Shown here: one piece after another, positions 34,593 through 46,412 of the stretch
How positions within the stretch are numbered: the first letter of the stretch is position 1
How the letters are laid out: each line of letters starts with the position of its first letter
Origin: Floccularia luteovirens
Taxonomy: Eukaryota > Basidiomycota > Agaricomycetes > Agaricales > Squamanitaceae
Length of the DNA: 64,000 nt
NCBI GenBank assembly: GCA_009739215.1
Contig: VSJF01000006.1
Coordinates: 620,001 to 684,000, forward strand
Direction: 5' to 3'
Program-made: the position numbers and the translations under genes
The notes under the pieces: generated by a model
What the model was told of the DNA's origin: nothing
The model's input: the letters and a program-made list of their open reading frames with translations, nothing else
Database searches by the model: none

Positions 34593-37073
34593 TTAGTCAG
34601 AAACATTCAAGTCAATAGATTCAAGATGTGCGTTAATGGCATCCAATGAGCAAAGAGAGAGGTGGTGGCAGATTATCGAGCATTTGTGTTGATCAATAAA
34701 GTCTCTAAATCCGGTCAGTCCATGGTCACCAAGTCCCGATTTACTGGGTCACAAAAGATGCAATTAGAAAATTGGGATGGAAAAAGGACATGAATACTTA
34801 CCCAAGTGGTGTGTGCGTCATGGGATCAAAAAGGGTCATGATTGTCTTATTATTGTCGTTGGGATCCCGATCCAATGAGCCTAGTAAAAATCATTTAACA
34901 ATAATTTGAAGACGTATAACTAGTAGTATACTTACCCTGGATATCTGCAAACATATATTCACAAGCCGAGCTTTGGATGACAAAATGACTGAATGCCATT
35001 ATTGTGGCACCCAGTTTATCAGACCGGTTTCGCATCCCAAGAGTCCCAGAATACTTGCTGACAGCAGATGAGAGCCGACGGGGTTCAATGAGATAAATTG
35101 CAGATATATTATGTAATTCATTGTCATGAATTGCAAGGTGGACAGGTCTCTCCAATTCATTGTCATCGTTGTTGGCCTCCACTTCCTCACTGGTATGATT
35201 ATCCTGTTCCTGATAGTCATCAAGGACTTTAATGATGAATCCATCAGAAACTTGAAATGCTTGAGAACAATAAATGAGAAGGAAAAGGTAATATATGGCA
35301 AGCCTCTTACCTGCTATCTGTGCACCCTTGTTTTGAGCTTGTTTATCAAACAATGTAGCAAAATAGTCCATTCGTTTCAAACGGATTAGATCATTTTTGA
35401 GATATTCGAGTGAGTTTTTGAGTGTAATGTCAATGCCTTGTCCCTTTCCAATGTTGATTAACTTCTTTGCAACATATAGTTTGTCATTGATTGCAAACTG
35501 TGAATAGAACATTTTCGGATAAGTAATGCATTGTGATTATATAATGGTACACTGACTGCATATATATCTTTTGTCTTGCCCCGGTCTGAAGATGATAGGA
35601 TCATGGGTTTTAGATCAATATATCCATATTCTGTTGTGGATGCCTCCAAGATTGAAGGTGTGCCATTATCTTCATTAATCTCACATGAAAGACGCCTGAA
35701 TTTTATCAACTCCTTCGGATTTTCTGACTGCTGTGATTGTGCCATAGAAGCTGACTCAGAACCTCTATCACGTTCAAATGTACTTGTCAAAGGTGCGAAG
35801 TTTCCTCTGTCTATTGATTCGGACTTGATATTAGAAGTTTGTAGGTGATACATTCATAAATCTGAAACCTACCACTGCAAAATCTCTTGTTCCGGCCACC
35901 TCTTCCTGATGCTGGTGTTTGTGTTCCACGTCTAGAGGTACTTAATTGGCGCTTTCGTTTTCCATTGCTAATTGAGTCTAGCACTGACATCTCAAGCTCT
36001 TCACCTTCACCAGTTCTTTGAATAAACTACAATTTCGAAGCTACTAAACATGTATTTCAAAAACTTGAAGCAATGTATCTTACCCGATTTATATGAATAA
36101 ATAATTCAACAGAAAAGGCTGATCCACGATTTCCTTTTGACATTCCTGGAGGGGGGACAAGGTAGATGTCTCGTAATCCATGCAGATTATACTTGTTGTA
36201 AAACTGACGCAGAGTCAGAGTTTCATCTCCTAGTGGTAAAGCAAGATTCCGGCATATACGTAGCTCAGTCTCAGCCCTATTTTCATTAAAGGTGAGAATT
36301 AAAATTAAAACTTCAATGTTTTTGACATACGGCTGTAAGTCTGCAGAATGAGACTCAATCCAACGTGGATTCACACTTCGTACAATATACTCTTTGAGTT
36401 CTATAGACAAGGTAAGTTAATTGGCCTATACACTTGACAGTGGAATCTCGATTCACCTAAGAGTGTCATTGACTCAGCAAAAGGCTGGCAACACTTTCCT
36501 AAAATCCGGTCAACAGTATTTGGTGCATTGCTTCTTCGGCATTCATAGCTGACTGCGAAGGTAGGTGCAGATATATTTTGTCCTCGTAAACTCTCAAGTT
36601 CTATGGCTGGTGTTGCTGGGCCAAGTTGCCGGTTCAAGCGACCTTCCATAAGTTCTCGTCGACGAGTTTGCTCTAATGCAGTATGTTCATCGATTATGCC
36701 AACTTCTTGATGTGCTAATGTTATTTAATAGTTAATTGATAGTCTTGAAAAATATTAGCCAACTGTACGTACCCTGTCTTTTACATGTTCCGCATGGGTC
36801 ACTAACATTACTTCCACTAAGCCCACATTGTAAGCACTGCTTGAATCTCTCCTTTAGGTTATGTATGTGAGCTTGATGTAGCGGATGACTGCTTAATGAG
36901 GTGCAAACCTTGATAGTTCTAATCTCAGCATCACTTATGCCATCTTTATTCAGCTTTTTACAAAGCTGACATAGGATTGCATTAGTCTGCATACGTGGAA
37001 ACACTGTTCCACACCCATTGGCATCATTGTCAGGTCCACCGCAAGGCTGAGTGTTCTTCTGTGACTGAGACAT
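34593..37073 (-). CDS. Alpha-kinase (MHCK/eEF2K type) with N-terminal Cys-rich region, transposon cargo
   Basis: Atypical Ser/Thr protein kinase of the alpha-kinase family, about 650 aa in roughly ten exons. N-terminus: CGGPDNDANGCGTVF, ILCQLCKKL, CLQCGLSG and DPCGTCKRQ, a set of paired cysteines probably binding zinc. A middle region without recognised domains includes RDIYLVPPPGMSKGNRG and a basic Arg/Lys-rich stretch. The kinase domain is at the C-terminus: AINDKLYVAKKLINIGKGQG (ATP lysine in VAKKL), VSDGFIIKVLDD, YLIEPRR, ATIMAFSHFVIQSSACEYMF running into ADIQG (the family's catalytic D-x-Q), DPMTHTPLG, the glycine-rich GLGDHG, and HKCSIIC, the zinc His/Cys set. Stop at 34593-34595. All exons join in phase except one junction near 35815-35880 where a non-optimal donor is needed. 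Every key catalytic feature is present, so the kinase is probably active. Confidence 0.85.
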
Positions 37074-37216
37074 GTTGAGGTTGCTGACGCTGTGGATGTT
37101 CTGAAAGTTTCAAATGGCAGGAAGTTTAGACTGAATTTCGGTAGTTTTTTTAATAATTTAATAATTTATATTATGCAAGCACTATGAATCAGTTATTACT
37201 ACTACTGACTAAAATA

Positions 37217-38811
37217 TCATAACGACATAATTTCTAAGACAGCTGTGAAAATATCCCATGCATTTGTAAGTGAAATAAGTGGAAATCCCAGTTGCGCCAA
37301 TGCATCATCTGCCTGTGCTTGAAACTCATCATCAACAAATTTAAGAACCTCATCTCGACCTTCAATACCACCCAATTCTTCACGAAGTTGCTTAATGAGA
37401 TCACAGCTAACTGTTATTGAACAGTCTCGAGCATTAGCGCGTGCACTTTCTGGAACCAACCATACGTGGCGAGGTGACATTCCACTTGGTAATAGTTTCT
37501 CTTTTTGCCGTTTTAATGCATGATTGTTCCAATATTCACGAAATTCATCCAAGCGCTGCTGTACAAGTGGGGGCCAGAGCCATTTGAAAATCTGACTACA
37601 AAGAATTTAGTATGAAATGAACATACATAGACAATGATACATACACATGTAACCAGTTATTTGAGTTCAGTACTCCTGCCGCTTTTCCAGCGAAGAGTAC
37701 TTCTTTGATACTATGACCCTCACCCTGACGTTTCCACCTCCAAAATGATTCAATTGGAGTATTATGCTTACTTTGAACCTGAACGGCAGTTGGCCATTTA
37801 TCAATGACAAAATCAGGAGCAGCATGAAGCCTAAAGTATTGATTACTAAAATATTCTTCTAAATGATAAAAAATAACTTACCGAAGTGTTTTGTGACAGT
37901 GGACCATATCTGAAATTTCAGAACCTTTATCCGTTGTGAGTTGAATTGGAATGCCTGATTATATTGTGTTTAACGAGTACTACAAATGCTGGAAAAAGTA
38001 CTTACATTCATACAGCTCTACAAAGTCTAGGAATGCATGTCCAATAGCTCGTGATGTACGGACATCAGGAAGGACACGTAGATAAGGTACAAAGGATGAA
38101 AATTCATCTTTGAAAGCATAAATTGGAAGGGAGAGACCATGCCCCATTCGAAGCGCCTGTTCTGCAAGTTTCTCATGCCCATCTGAGTGTAGCTGATGCC
38201 AAGGACCAAGACAATCCAGTGGAACACGCTTGATTGTATTACGACGGGAAAAACAGAGGCGCTGGTTAAATTCAGGCTCGAAATGATCATGAAGTATCTG
38301 TCGCAAATCATCACTAACTTGAAATGAGAAAATAATATAGCAAAAAGATATAGCAAGTTAACACACCGTTTCAAAAGAATGCCAGTATTGGCAAGCCGTT
38401 GTCGGACTTGTGCAACACCCCATTTCCCAGCAAAATCATCCGCTTTGATGTCAACAACTAGTTGGATGGTGTCTTGAATAGGAGTCACCTCGTTTTTTCG
38501 AACACTCTTGATCTCTAGTCTTTTGCGCAGCTCATATAGCTTTGATCGTCTGAGATGAGAGTTAGCATTGATAATGACAGTAGCTTAGGAGTACTAACTT
38601 TATACATAGACCAAATTCTTGCTCTAATCGTGCCATTTGTTGATCTGCAGTGAGACCCGAACCATTGTTTTCTTTGGCATATTGATTGAAGGCCGGCCGA
38701 AGCTCATTATCTGAGGGGTCTAAATTGCATTTATAAGTATAATAACATACATAGGGCTGTTATTCACTTACAGTCATTTTCACCCCATTGGTTACCTGAA
38801 GATTTGGGCAT
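37217..38811 (-). CDS. Integrase-fold (rve-like) DDE transposase
   Basis: Recombinase of the mobile element, about 450 aa in roughly seven exons. Start at MPKSSGNQWGEN; stop at 37217. The N-terminal part is helical and basic (RRSKLYELRKRLEIKSV, KWGVAQVRQRLANTG), probably DNA-binding. The catalytic core has the three acidic residues in order: Asp in WHQLHSDGHEKL, Asp in IQLTTDKGSE about 67 residues later, and Glu in KHNTPIESFWRW about 43 further on. That spacing fits the retroviral-integrase fold. After it come IFKWLWPPL, DEFREYWNNHALKRQKEK and PSGMSPRHVW, as in agaricomycete proteins annotated as integrase core domain. No stop or frameshift found, so it may be functional. Confidence 0.85.
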
Positions 38812-38879
38812 TGCACTGAGCAGATGCAACGATGATGTACGGAGTGTTGTTGTCACAGTGTCGTGTCACGTGGTGACAC

Positions 38880-38938
38880 AAAGGGCAAACATCACATCAA
38901 ACATCAAAATGATGCGTGGACTTCTCGCCAGCCGTATC
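38880..38938 (-). repeat. Right terminal inverted repeat
   Basis: Reverse complement of the left repeat; ends CGCCAGCCGTATC and is followed by TGGATGC. Confidence 0.9.
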
Positions 38939-38945
38939 TGGATGC

Positions 38946-39295
38946 AAAATTTTTAGCTAGCAAAGGATAATCACTCTATGCACTTACAAACTAGTCAGGT
39001 ATAAGTATTACAGTAAACTACATACATGAGGTGTAGAATTTTGATCGCGTCTACATCCAACGTTATTACTATTCTGGCAGAACGACTCCCAAAGGCGCAA
39101 TAATGCACTGTTCCACGAGGAGGATGAACAGAAAATGCGATAATGCGATAATGATGCTATAAAATGAGTCCTTGAGAGTACAGATGGGTGGGATATTGTC
39201 CACTGATTTTGATATATAATGCTATGCGAATAATCAAGTCTTCTGGAATGAATGGGTAAAAAAGGGGGGCGAAAGAAGGTAAAACATTATACTAT
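38946..39295. other. Intergenic, right flank of the transposon
   Basis: About 350 bp between the element and the end of the SIN-type kinase gene. Nothing recognised. Confidence 0.4.
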
Positions 39296-42200
39296 TCATT
39301 GAACTAAACAGCCACTGCCCGACAGCTTGGAATCTCGTTTTTTGTGACCACGAGTATCAGGTAGAGAACCAGGAATTCCAGGTACACTTGTGTCTTCCGC
39401 ATCGGTGACGAGTTCTGAAGGCTCGGATACAGAGGCCATCCTTGAAGTTCGGCGCGTTCTAACTTCTCCTGCAGCAGAAAATCCGCTACCCGATTGTCGC
39501 GTATCAGTATCTCCGGAAGACAGGTTAGATTTTCTTCTGGTTTGTCTGCTTGACAAGCTTTCAGCGGCGGTGGCTGCACTTTGGAGACTACTCGGGCCAG
39601 TACTATCGCTCGTCATAGATAGAGGGCGCTCTTTGGAACGTTTACGAAGTACAGCGGAGCGCTTGCGAAGTAGCCTTTCACCTTTATCATTTGAAGTGGA
39701 AGACGAAGGCTCTGAGATCTTCTGGTCTGGTACGAGAAAAGAACGGGAGCGTTTGAAAGCAGATATAAACTTGAATGCGCTAGGAGGAGTTGGGGAGTTC
39801 TGCGGAGATTGGCTAGTTGCTGGTGCATGTGCATCTACACTAGTTCTGGCTGAATGGGCTGCTGAAGATGCATTAGACATCGGAGGTTTAGGGCGATCAT
39901 CACGAGTATCCGCGGGATTAGAGTAAGCACTTGTAGGGTTTCCTTGTTCTGCATATTGAGCATATAATAGAAGTTGGGCACGTAGGTCACAAGTCGGGGG
40001 TGCGTGGATTGCGCATTTGGAGTGAGAGATAAGACTACACTGAGCACACAGAACTGCACTTTTCTTGACGTTCATAAGACATACACGACATATCATTGCT
40101 GGGACACAATTAAAATCAGGAAGTTTAAGATAAGCAGGATTGCAGACTCACGTTTGCTGAAGGTCGTTTTGACGAAGGCGTGTTCACGTGGTGATATATT
40201 ATCGTCTGGTGACGGACGATTTGAAGCGGATGATCGTGGACCTATGGGGGATGCATTTCGACTATCGTCACCAAAGGTGACTGTATCGAGAACTGGTGAT
40301 TCTGGAATTTCTATATTTGAAAGGTATCTGACAGCTTCAGACTTCTGCAAGTCTACGCTGACACGTCGTAAGAAGGGTATACTATCTTGAGGACGAAGGT
40401 CCTGGTATCAAAATTAGTTATGGTAAACACCTTGCTGAACGTGAACACACACCTTCAGGGCGTTCCAATTATTCTGTAACCAAGGATGCTCAAAAAGAAG
40501 TTCTGCATCAGGGCGTTGAGAAGGGTCTTTGTGAAAACATTTTTTCAAGAAATCTTGTAGAAGTGACGAACAACCTTCTGGAAGAGGGGGCATCTTGTCT
40601 TCGACGATGCGGAACATCACTATACATAATGTGAACATTGTGTATTGAAATCACTGGTGAGTATATGCTTACCGGACATACTATTAGATATATCCGCATA
40701 AGGCGGCCGGCCGGTCAAGAGTTCGATAATTGTGCAGGCAAGTGACCAGATGTCCGATTTCGTAGAGGCGCCTTTCAATTCAATGACTTCAGGAGCCATC
40801 CAGTTAGGGGTTCCGGCTACATCTTTCATTTCACGCTCCATTGCTCTGAGATTGAGTGATACACCAAAATCAGATAGCTTTACGTTTCCGTTCTTGGTGG
40901 TAAGAATGTTTGCTGCTTTGAGGTCACAATGGACAACATGGCTGCGGTGGAGATAGTGCAAGCCCTCGAGGATCTTGACAACATAGCTTGCAACGAGGCG
41001 TTCATTCAGCCTACCGAATGCTTTCAAAGTCTGGCCGAGGGAACCATTTTCGGCATATCTACATTCTTATCAGTATGCAGCCAAAAAAGTATATAGAACG
41101 GATGTAACTTACTCAAGGACGATATTGAGCGTATCATGGTCCCTAGCCATCCCTTCGTATTTCACAATACTCGGATGAGATAAACTCTTCACAATATCCA
41201 CTTCTCTCATTAGTGTCGTCACTTCCTCCTCCTTCAAACCTTCCAAGCGAATACGCTTCACAGCCACCATTTGACCCGTATTCAAATTAAGGGCGCGATA
41301 AACTGAACCAAACTGACCCCGTCCAATGCAATTGCCTAATTGCTAAAATGAAATGGTAGGTTAGATTGTCGAACCTTAACGCAATTATTTACGACTTACA
41401 AAATGGGTCGGTGGCTTTCCATCTTCTCTCACTACCAAGGTCATCCGGACGGCGCTTCCGTCAATTGAATCACGGTTCATTATATCACTAGCACTAGCTG
41501 TTCCTGAAGCTACTCCCAGATTAACCATACTCTCAAACCTAGTCCGTGAAGGCTTAGCACTGGAATCCTCATATGGGCTTGGTGGCAGGCCTCTCTTCGA
41601 GCTGGAGCTCTCAACGTCGCTCTGGAAGCGCCCTCGAAGGAATCGTGGTCTTTCATCAAGAGGGGTGGGCTCAGCACCGGGCGAAGAGCGGGGAGAAGGG
41701 GTACGCGCTGCATAATCTCCTGACACTCTTCGGGGGAATGGGACGGGAGAGTCACTATCAGAACTCCGAGGTTCTTCTACACTTTTCCGCGGAACGTATG
41801 CGCCATTGCGTCTAATTGACGGCTTGGTACTGTTTCTACGGAGAATTCCTCTGCTGTTTGCGGCAGGGGCATCGTCAGGGCTAGTGTCCCTGCGAAGTAT
41901 AGATTCCTTAGGAACAAGTATAAGTCCGTCTGTGCTCTTCCTAGCACGCTGAGACGGCCTTCTGGGGAATTGTGATAGTAGTTCTGGACTTTCGTTGCGT
42001 CTCGCAATAGCAAGCTTTCTAGGAGGAGATATCGAGATGGCATTTGGCGGGTAGGATATAGATCCTTCTTGATCACCAGGTGGGTTAGGGGTATTGAGTC
42101 GAGGTTGGGAAGGAGCAGGGAAAGCATCGAAAAAGTCATCGGGCCACTTTCCCTTGCGTAGGTTTACGGCATTCTGTTTTTCAGCTCGACTTGGGATAAT

Positions 42201-44869
42201 CTCCTTTGGTGGTTCATTAATTTTTTTATCTTTGAAAAACTCTCTAGATGACAAGGTATCATCCATTTCTTCAACAACTCTGGAGAGATCTAAAATAGGA
42301 ACATCGCTCTTCTTGCGTTCCCTGACTTGCTTGACATTTGTCTCCATAGATTTCCTACGTGTGAGGTCATTGGAAATAGCGCTGCCCTCCGTCCTTGTAA
42401 TTGATGGAGCTTCTGATGTTATATCTGTTGTAACTGTTCGAATGGTTCCAAACTTGTTGCCCCCACTGCTATTCCTAGTAACATCCAGTATGCTAGAAAC
42501 TCGTGTGGTGACGGTAGTATCTGTAATGGCAGATGATGCTACAGATTGGCGGATATTGGAAGCATCAGACATTGGATCAGGAACGACATCAAAAGAGGAA
42601 GGCCGAGCAGAACCAGTAGTAGAAGTAGTGATAGGAGATGCTGCCTTTCTCGCCCATGCATACAATCCACCGTCCTCAGAGCGCTTAGCCGGGCGTGCTC
42701 GCAGGGGGGATCTGGGAGGAGGTGTCATCACAACGGGCACATCGGTTGGTGTTACTTCGTCATGTCGTTCAGATATACGAACTTGGCTTGGATTTGCATT
42801 AATCTCGTCGGAACTACTGGAGCTCAAAGTAGGTAACTCTGAAGGCGGACTCCAGCGCTTGCGGACAGGCGTAGGCGAAGTTGAAGTGGGTCGCAGATTT
42901 GGTGTTGAAGCAGATGCACGTGAAACAGAGTTTGGGTTGTATGGACTCGAGGGATTAGAATGAGAGGTTTTCATGTTTTGACCAGAGATGTGTTTGGTTC
43001 GTGGAGGAGTGGGTAAGTCTGCGAATGCTACTAAAGCTATGATGGTTTTAGCCACGCGGAAGAGCGATTCACTGGTTGCCTCGATGAGGTCATCCTTTTG
43101 AAAGAGATTTTCATCCGGAAGACCATACGAAGCGCATGCAGCCAAGAATTTCGCTACGTTGTTACACCGAACGATTCCATCGTCCTTTGGGTCAGGCCTG
43201 ACTACAAAGGTTGACCGGAGTTTGTTCATAAGCCTGTGGATTAGACCGAATAAGATCCAAAAACGAATCAATTTGGACATTATAACGATGCTTACTGGCA
43301 TAAGACATAACCATCTCGAAGTGCATCACAAAACAGCCGCTTCTCCCGTTCCTCTGCGGACACACTCAAGCCAAATGGACCGGGTGAACTAGGTACAACG
43401 GGTGAGCCGGTGTTACCTGTGCTTTTACTCCATACACGTTCTGCTCGAGAAAGCGCTCGCATCCGCAGCTCGACCTCTTCCCATTCCCTAATACCAGACT
43501 CTGTTTTGGTCATGTGTAATGGGATTTTAATCATCTCCTTACACAACACAGACGTTGCCGAACGGATCAATTCACGATGTTCCGGGTTTGAGGGAGAGAT
43601 TAACGAAGTAGAAGATATATTGAAGTGACGATTCTGAGAATAAGAACGTTGCCCAGGAGACACGGCACGTCGGCGAACTGGTGGTGGTGATTCACTACCA
43701 GATTTGAAAGGTGAATCGACAGACGACCGGGAAATGTCCACCGAAGGTCGTCGTTGTGTCTCTGTAGAGGTCCTCGGGGAATCAAGAGATGGTCGTCGTA
43801 TTGGTGAAGGGCTTGGAGAGAGTGGAACATGAGAAGATGATGACGATGTCAAACCTCTTTGGACGGGAGTCACAACACGTATCCGTGTTGTAGGTGATCG
43901 TGCTCTGATAGGGCTATGACTAGGGCTAGACGTACGGCTTGTCAATGCTGGTGAGTGTGTTGCAGTTCTTGATGAACTTCGCACAAGTTGATTTCTTGAA
44001 CCAGGAGTAGGCGTACCAGGGGGACTTCTTGTATTTCTCGGCGGTGTTATGATTTCGCGGGGAACTTCACGCGGGCCGGTCGGGGTGGAAGGCAACGGGG
44101 GTTGTGTAGAGTTATTTGTCGGGTTCGACTTAGTCGCCCTGTGTCTCTGAGAAGGCTCCCGAGATATAACGGAAACAGCACCTCCATTTTCTCGCTTAGG
44201 AATCAAAGGAGCAGGATTACTGATATCACGTTGTTGAGGTTGCAAACTCGACCTCCTAGCACGTTCTCTTGCTGGAGATACAAGAACTTCAACACCAGAT
44301 GATGACGACGCAGGGACAGCTGATTGTGACTTCGGGGATGGTAACGCTTGTGATGCCAGGTGTAATGCAGGAGAAGACATAGACGCTTGACGAAGTGAGG
44401 GAGTTATGAAGCTCGTAAATCCTGCAACCCGCACCTTGTCTTGAGAAACGACTTCGCCTGCTGAGGGGGTGGAGGGGTTCGAATCCCGTACAGCCTTCCT
44501 AAAGGTAACTTTGGACTCTATACGTTTCAACATGCTCGATTTTTCCTTCTCCTTGGGTGTAGCCTCGGATTTTGTGTATTCTTTATTTTTTCCTTTGCTC
44601 GTAATCTCAGTGTTGGGTGGATGAGGGGGTTTCTTAGTTCGCGTAGCGGTTCGAAGGCTTTGTTCCAAGGATGATCGAAATCGATTAAAGGTTTTTGACG
44701 ATGTTTCCGTTGGGGGGGAAAGTGGTGACGACATCTCCATTGCCGCTAAAGGTTGAGCAGAACGAGAGGATGGACCCGCCGTCGGTATATGAGGGATAGC
44801 ATTGACGCGTTGATGCGATGGCATTTGGAAAGGATCGGAAAGGTTTGTGTTTTGGAGTACAGCGGCCAT
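39296..44869 (-). CDS. CH-domain and Cdc7/SepH-like (STE-type) protein kinase with C-terminal zinc finger
   Basis: Very large protein (about 1,650 aa) related to fission-yeast Cdc7 / Aspergillus SepH kinases of the septation network. Start at MAAVLQNTNLSDPFQM. Order: Ser/Pro-rich N-terminus; calponin-homology-like domain across an intron near 43235-43298 (LFCDALRDGYVLCQLMNKLR, NNVAKFLAACASYGLPDENL, FQKDDLIE); a second long disordered basic region (41385-43000); then the kinase: QLGNCIGRGQFGSVYRALNL, MVAVKRIRLEGLKEEEVT, HVVHCDLKAANIL, SDFGVSLNLRAME, GTPNWMAPEVIE, KSDIWSLACTIIELLTGRPP and FHKDPSQRPDAELLFEHPWL. The catalytic loop has HCD rather than HRD, so it is a non-RD kinase; Asp and Asn are kept. 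A C-terminal CxxC...CxxC finger (ICRVCLMNVKKSAVLCAQCS) follows, then an Arg/Ser tail. Exons join in phase. Confidence 0.82.
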
Positions 44870-46412
44870 GTATAGTCAAAAGATTTGCTAATTTGAGCCG
44901 TACAAAGATGACACAATTGACGACTGGACAAACGATTTCGCAGCAGTCAACCGCACGATCCGCTGTACACAGAATAGTTCAAAGACTGAAGCCAGGTTGG
45001 AAGCTGCGAGAAGAACGAATCAGTAAACAGGTTCTGATTGGCATACATGTGTGTGGGTATCAAGAAGCATTTGGAGAAACTCGCTATCAGAATAAGGGAC
45101 TTCCGGCCGATAATGGATGAGAATCGAAGGACACTTACTAAATCTCGGCCAGATAAGGTATATGAAAAGCTCCAGGAAACAGCAACAACGACGAACGAGC
45201 CACACCTTGAACAACGAGGACAGCTGTTGAAAAAACGAAAGGAGGGCGCTTGTAATGGCGGGGCGGCAAAGATTGAGCCAGGGTTAACCGCAAGGCAAAT
45301 AAACCGACGTCAAGGAGGCCGAAGTCTCGGTCTCGGAGGCAAAAATGAATGTTACTTATGAAACTTTGGGCGTCGAGAACCAACTTCCGGTGTGATGCTG
45401 AAAACTTGCCTAACAAATTGTCCAACCAGGTTGTACAGATCAAGTGAACCTGTTTCAAACAAAGTCTAATGTAATTTTACGGAAAGACCTGCGTGATCCA
45501 ACTTTGGATATGTCAAATGAAACATTTATGGGAAAAGTTTTGGGTGCTGCGGGAAAAGTAGTCAAATAAGGACATATTCTGGGCACAAACATATTGATTC
45601 AGAACTTCCAGGGGCATGGGGCCAGCACACGAGTCAGGCAAGTTGTCCAGGCATGATGAAAACATGACGCACATTACTCCCGTTTGAAAGAAATTTTTGA
45701 AAACTCCGCCGGCAAAAACCCAGCACATGAACCAAAGGGTACAGCTGAACCAATCATTTATCATCGGCTTGTCGGCACGACCTGCTGCAACAGCACAGAT
45801 CGACTCTTATGGAGAACACGCTGCAGTTAAGTTAGTAATAAAAACAAAGAACTCCAAGGGATCTAAAGCGGTGACTGCAAGAGACAAGTGACAACCTTCT
45901 ACTATCGGAATGGAACCTCAGCTGGTTACAGCAGTCCCAGCTGATCGGATGCACGTTTGTTCTCATGTGCTAGCAAGTATTATATATTCTTTAACCATCA
46001 GAAGTACAACAAGGTTTGCAATAGATTTGTGGAGTATACGTACGCCACAAAGTTTGAATGAACATTTGAACAGCTTGAACTTAAGGTACTAACTACAGAC
46101 TCACCCAATCATGCATCATGGTCGAACAACTTTTAGAGGTGTCTTCGGTGCAATCCTGTCCTATGTTCTCTCAAATTCTAAGTTCCGTTTCCGCAATCTT
46201 GATGATTACAATAACTTACAAAGAACACAGCCTCGGCGATCAGTTCTGCCTCCGGTACAGTAAATGCGTCATATGGCTGTATGTCATAGTTTCTCCGATT
46301 TTCCTTTGTGATTTGCGTATATGTATACGCTGGTCACAGTGATAGAACTGAATTCATTTGGTGCCTATGGTAAAACACATACATAAAATTAAATATAATA
46401 ATGATTGGTGGA
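44870..46412. other. Intergenic, no gene recognised
   Basis: About 1.5 kb between the SIN-type kinase start and the BYE1 end. Several short open frames on both strands lack domains, signal peptides with partners, or in-phase splicing. It should contain the kinase promoter. Confidence 0.4.

Larger units (their letters stand above)
34271..38938 (-). mobile_element. 4.67-kb TIR transposon carrying a DDE integrase-type transposase and an alpha-kinase
   Basis: Both ends carry the same inverted repeat of about 58 bp, starting GATACGGCTGGCGAGAAGTC at 34271 and the exact reverse complement ending at 38938. Further in, both read CACGCATCATTTTGATGTTT and GATGTTTGCCCTTT, with a single one-base length difference. 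The flanks are TGGATAC (34264-34270) and TGGATGC (38939-38945), a probable 7-bp target duplication with one mismatch. Inside are two minus-strand spliced genes, transposase (37217-38811) then alpha-kinase (34593-37073), separated by about 140 bp and filling nearly the whole element. No other gene is present. The intact repeats and open frames suggest a fairly recent insertion. Confidence 0.88.

Noticed and set aside
41573..42963. Long plus-strand frame (289 codons) opposite the disordered linker of the kinase
   Set aside because: It is a mirror of Ser/Arg/Pro-rich minus-strand coding sequence whose frame is continuous with conserved domains on both sides.
44474..44490. GGGTTCGAATCCC, resembling a tRNA T-loop
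   Set aside because: No acceptor stem or anticodon arm can be formed around it, and it lies within the coding sequence of the CH-domain kinase.
45138..45764. Minus-strand frames with hydrophobic stretches
   Set aside because: No recognisable domain or family, and no splicing logic; treated as intergenic.
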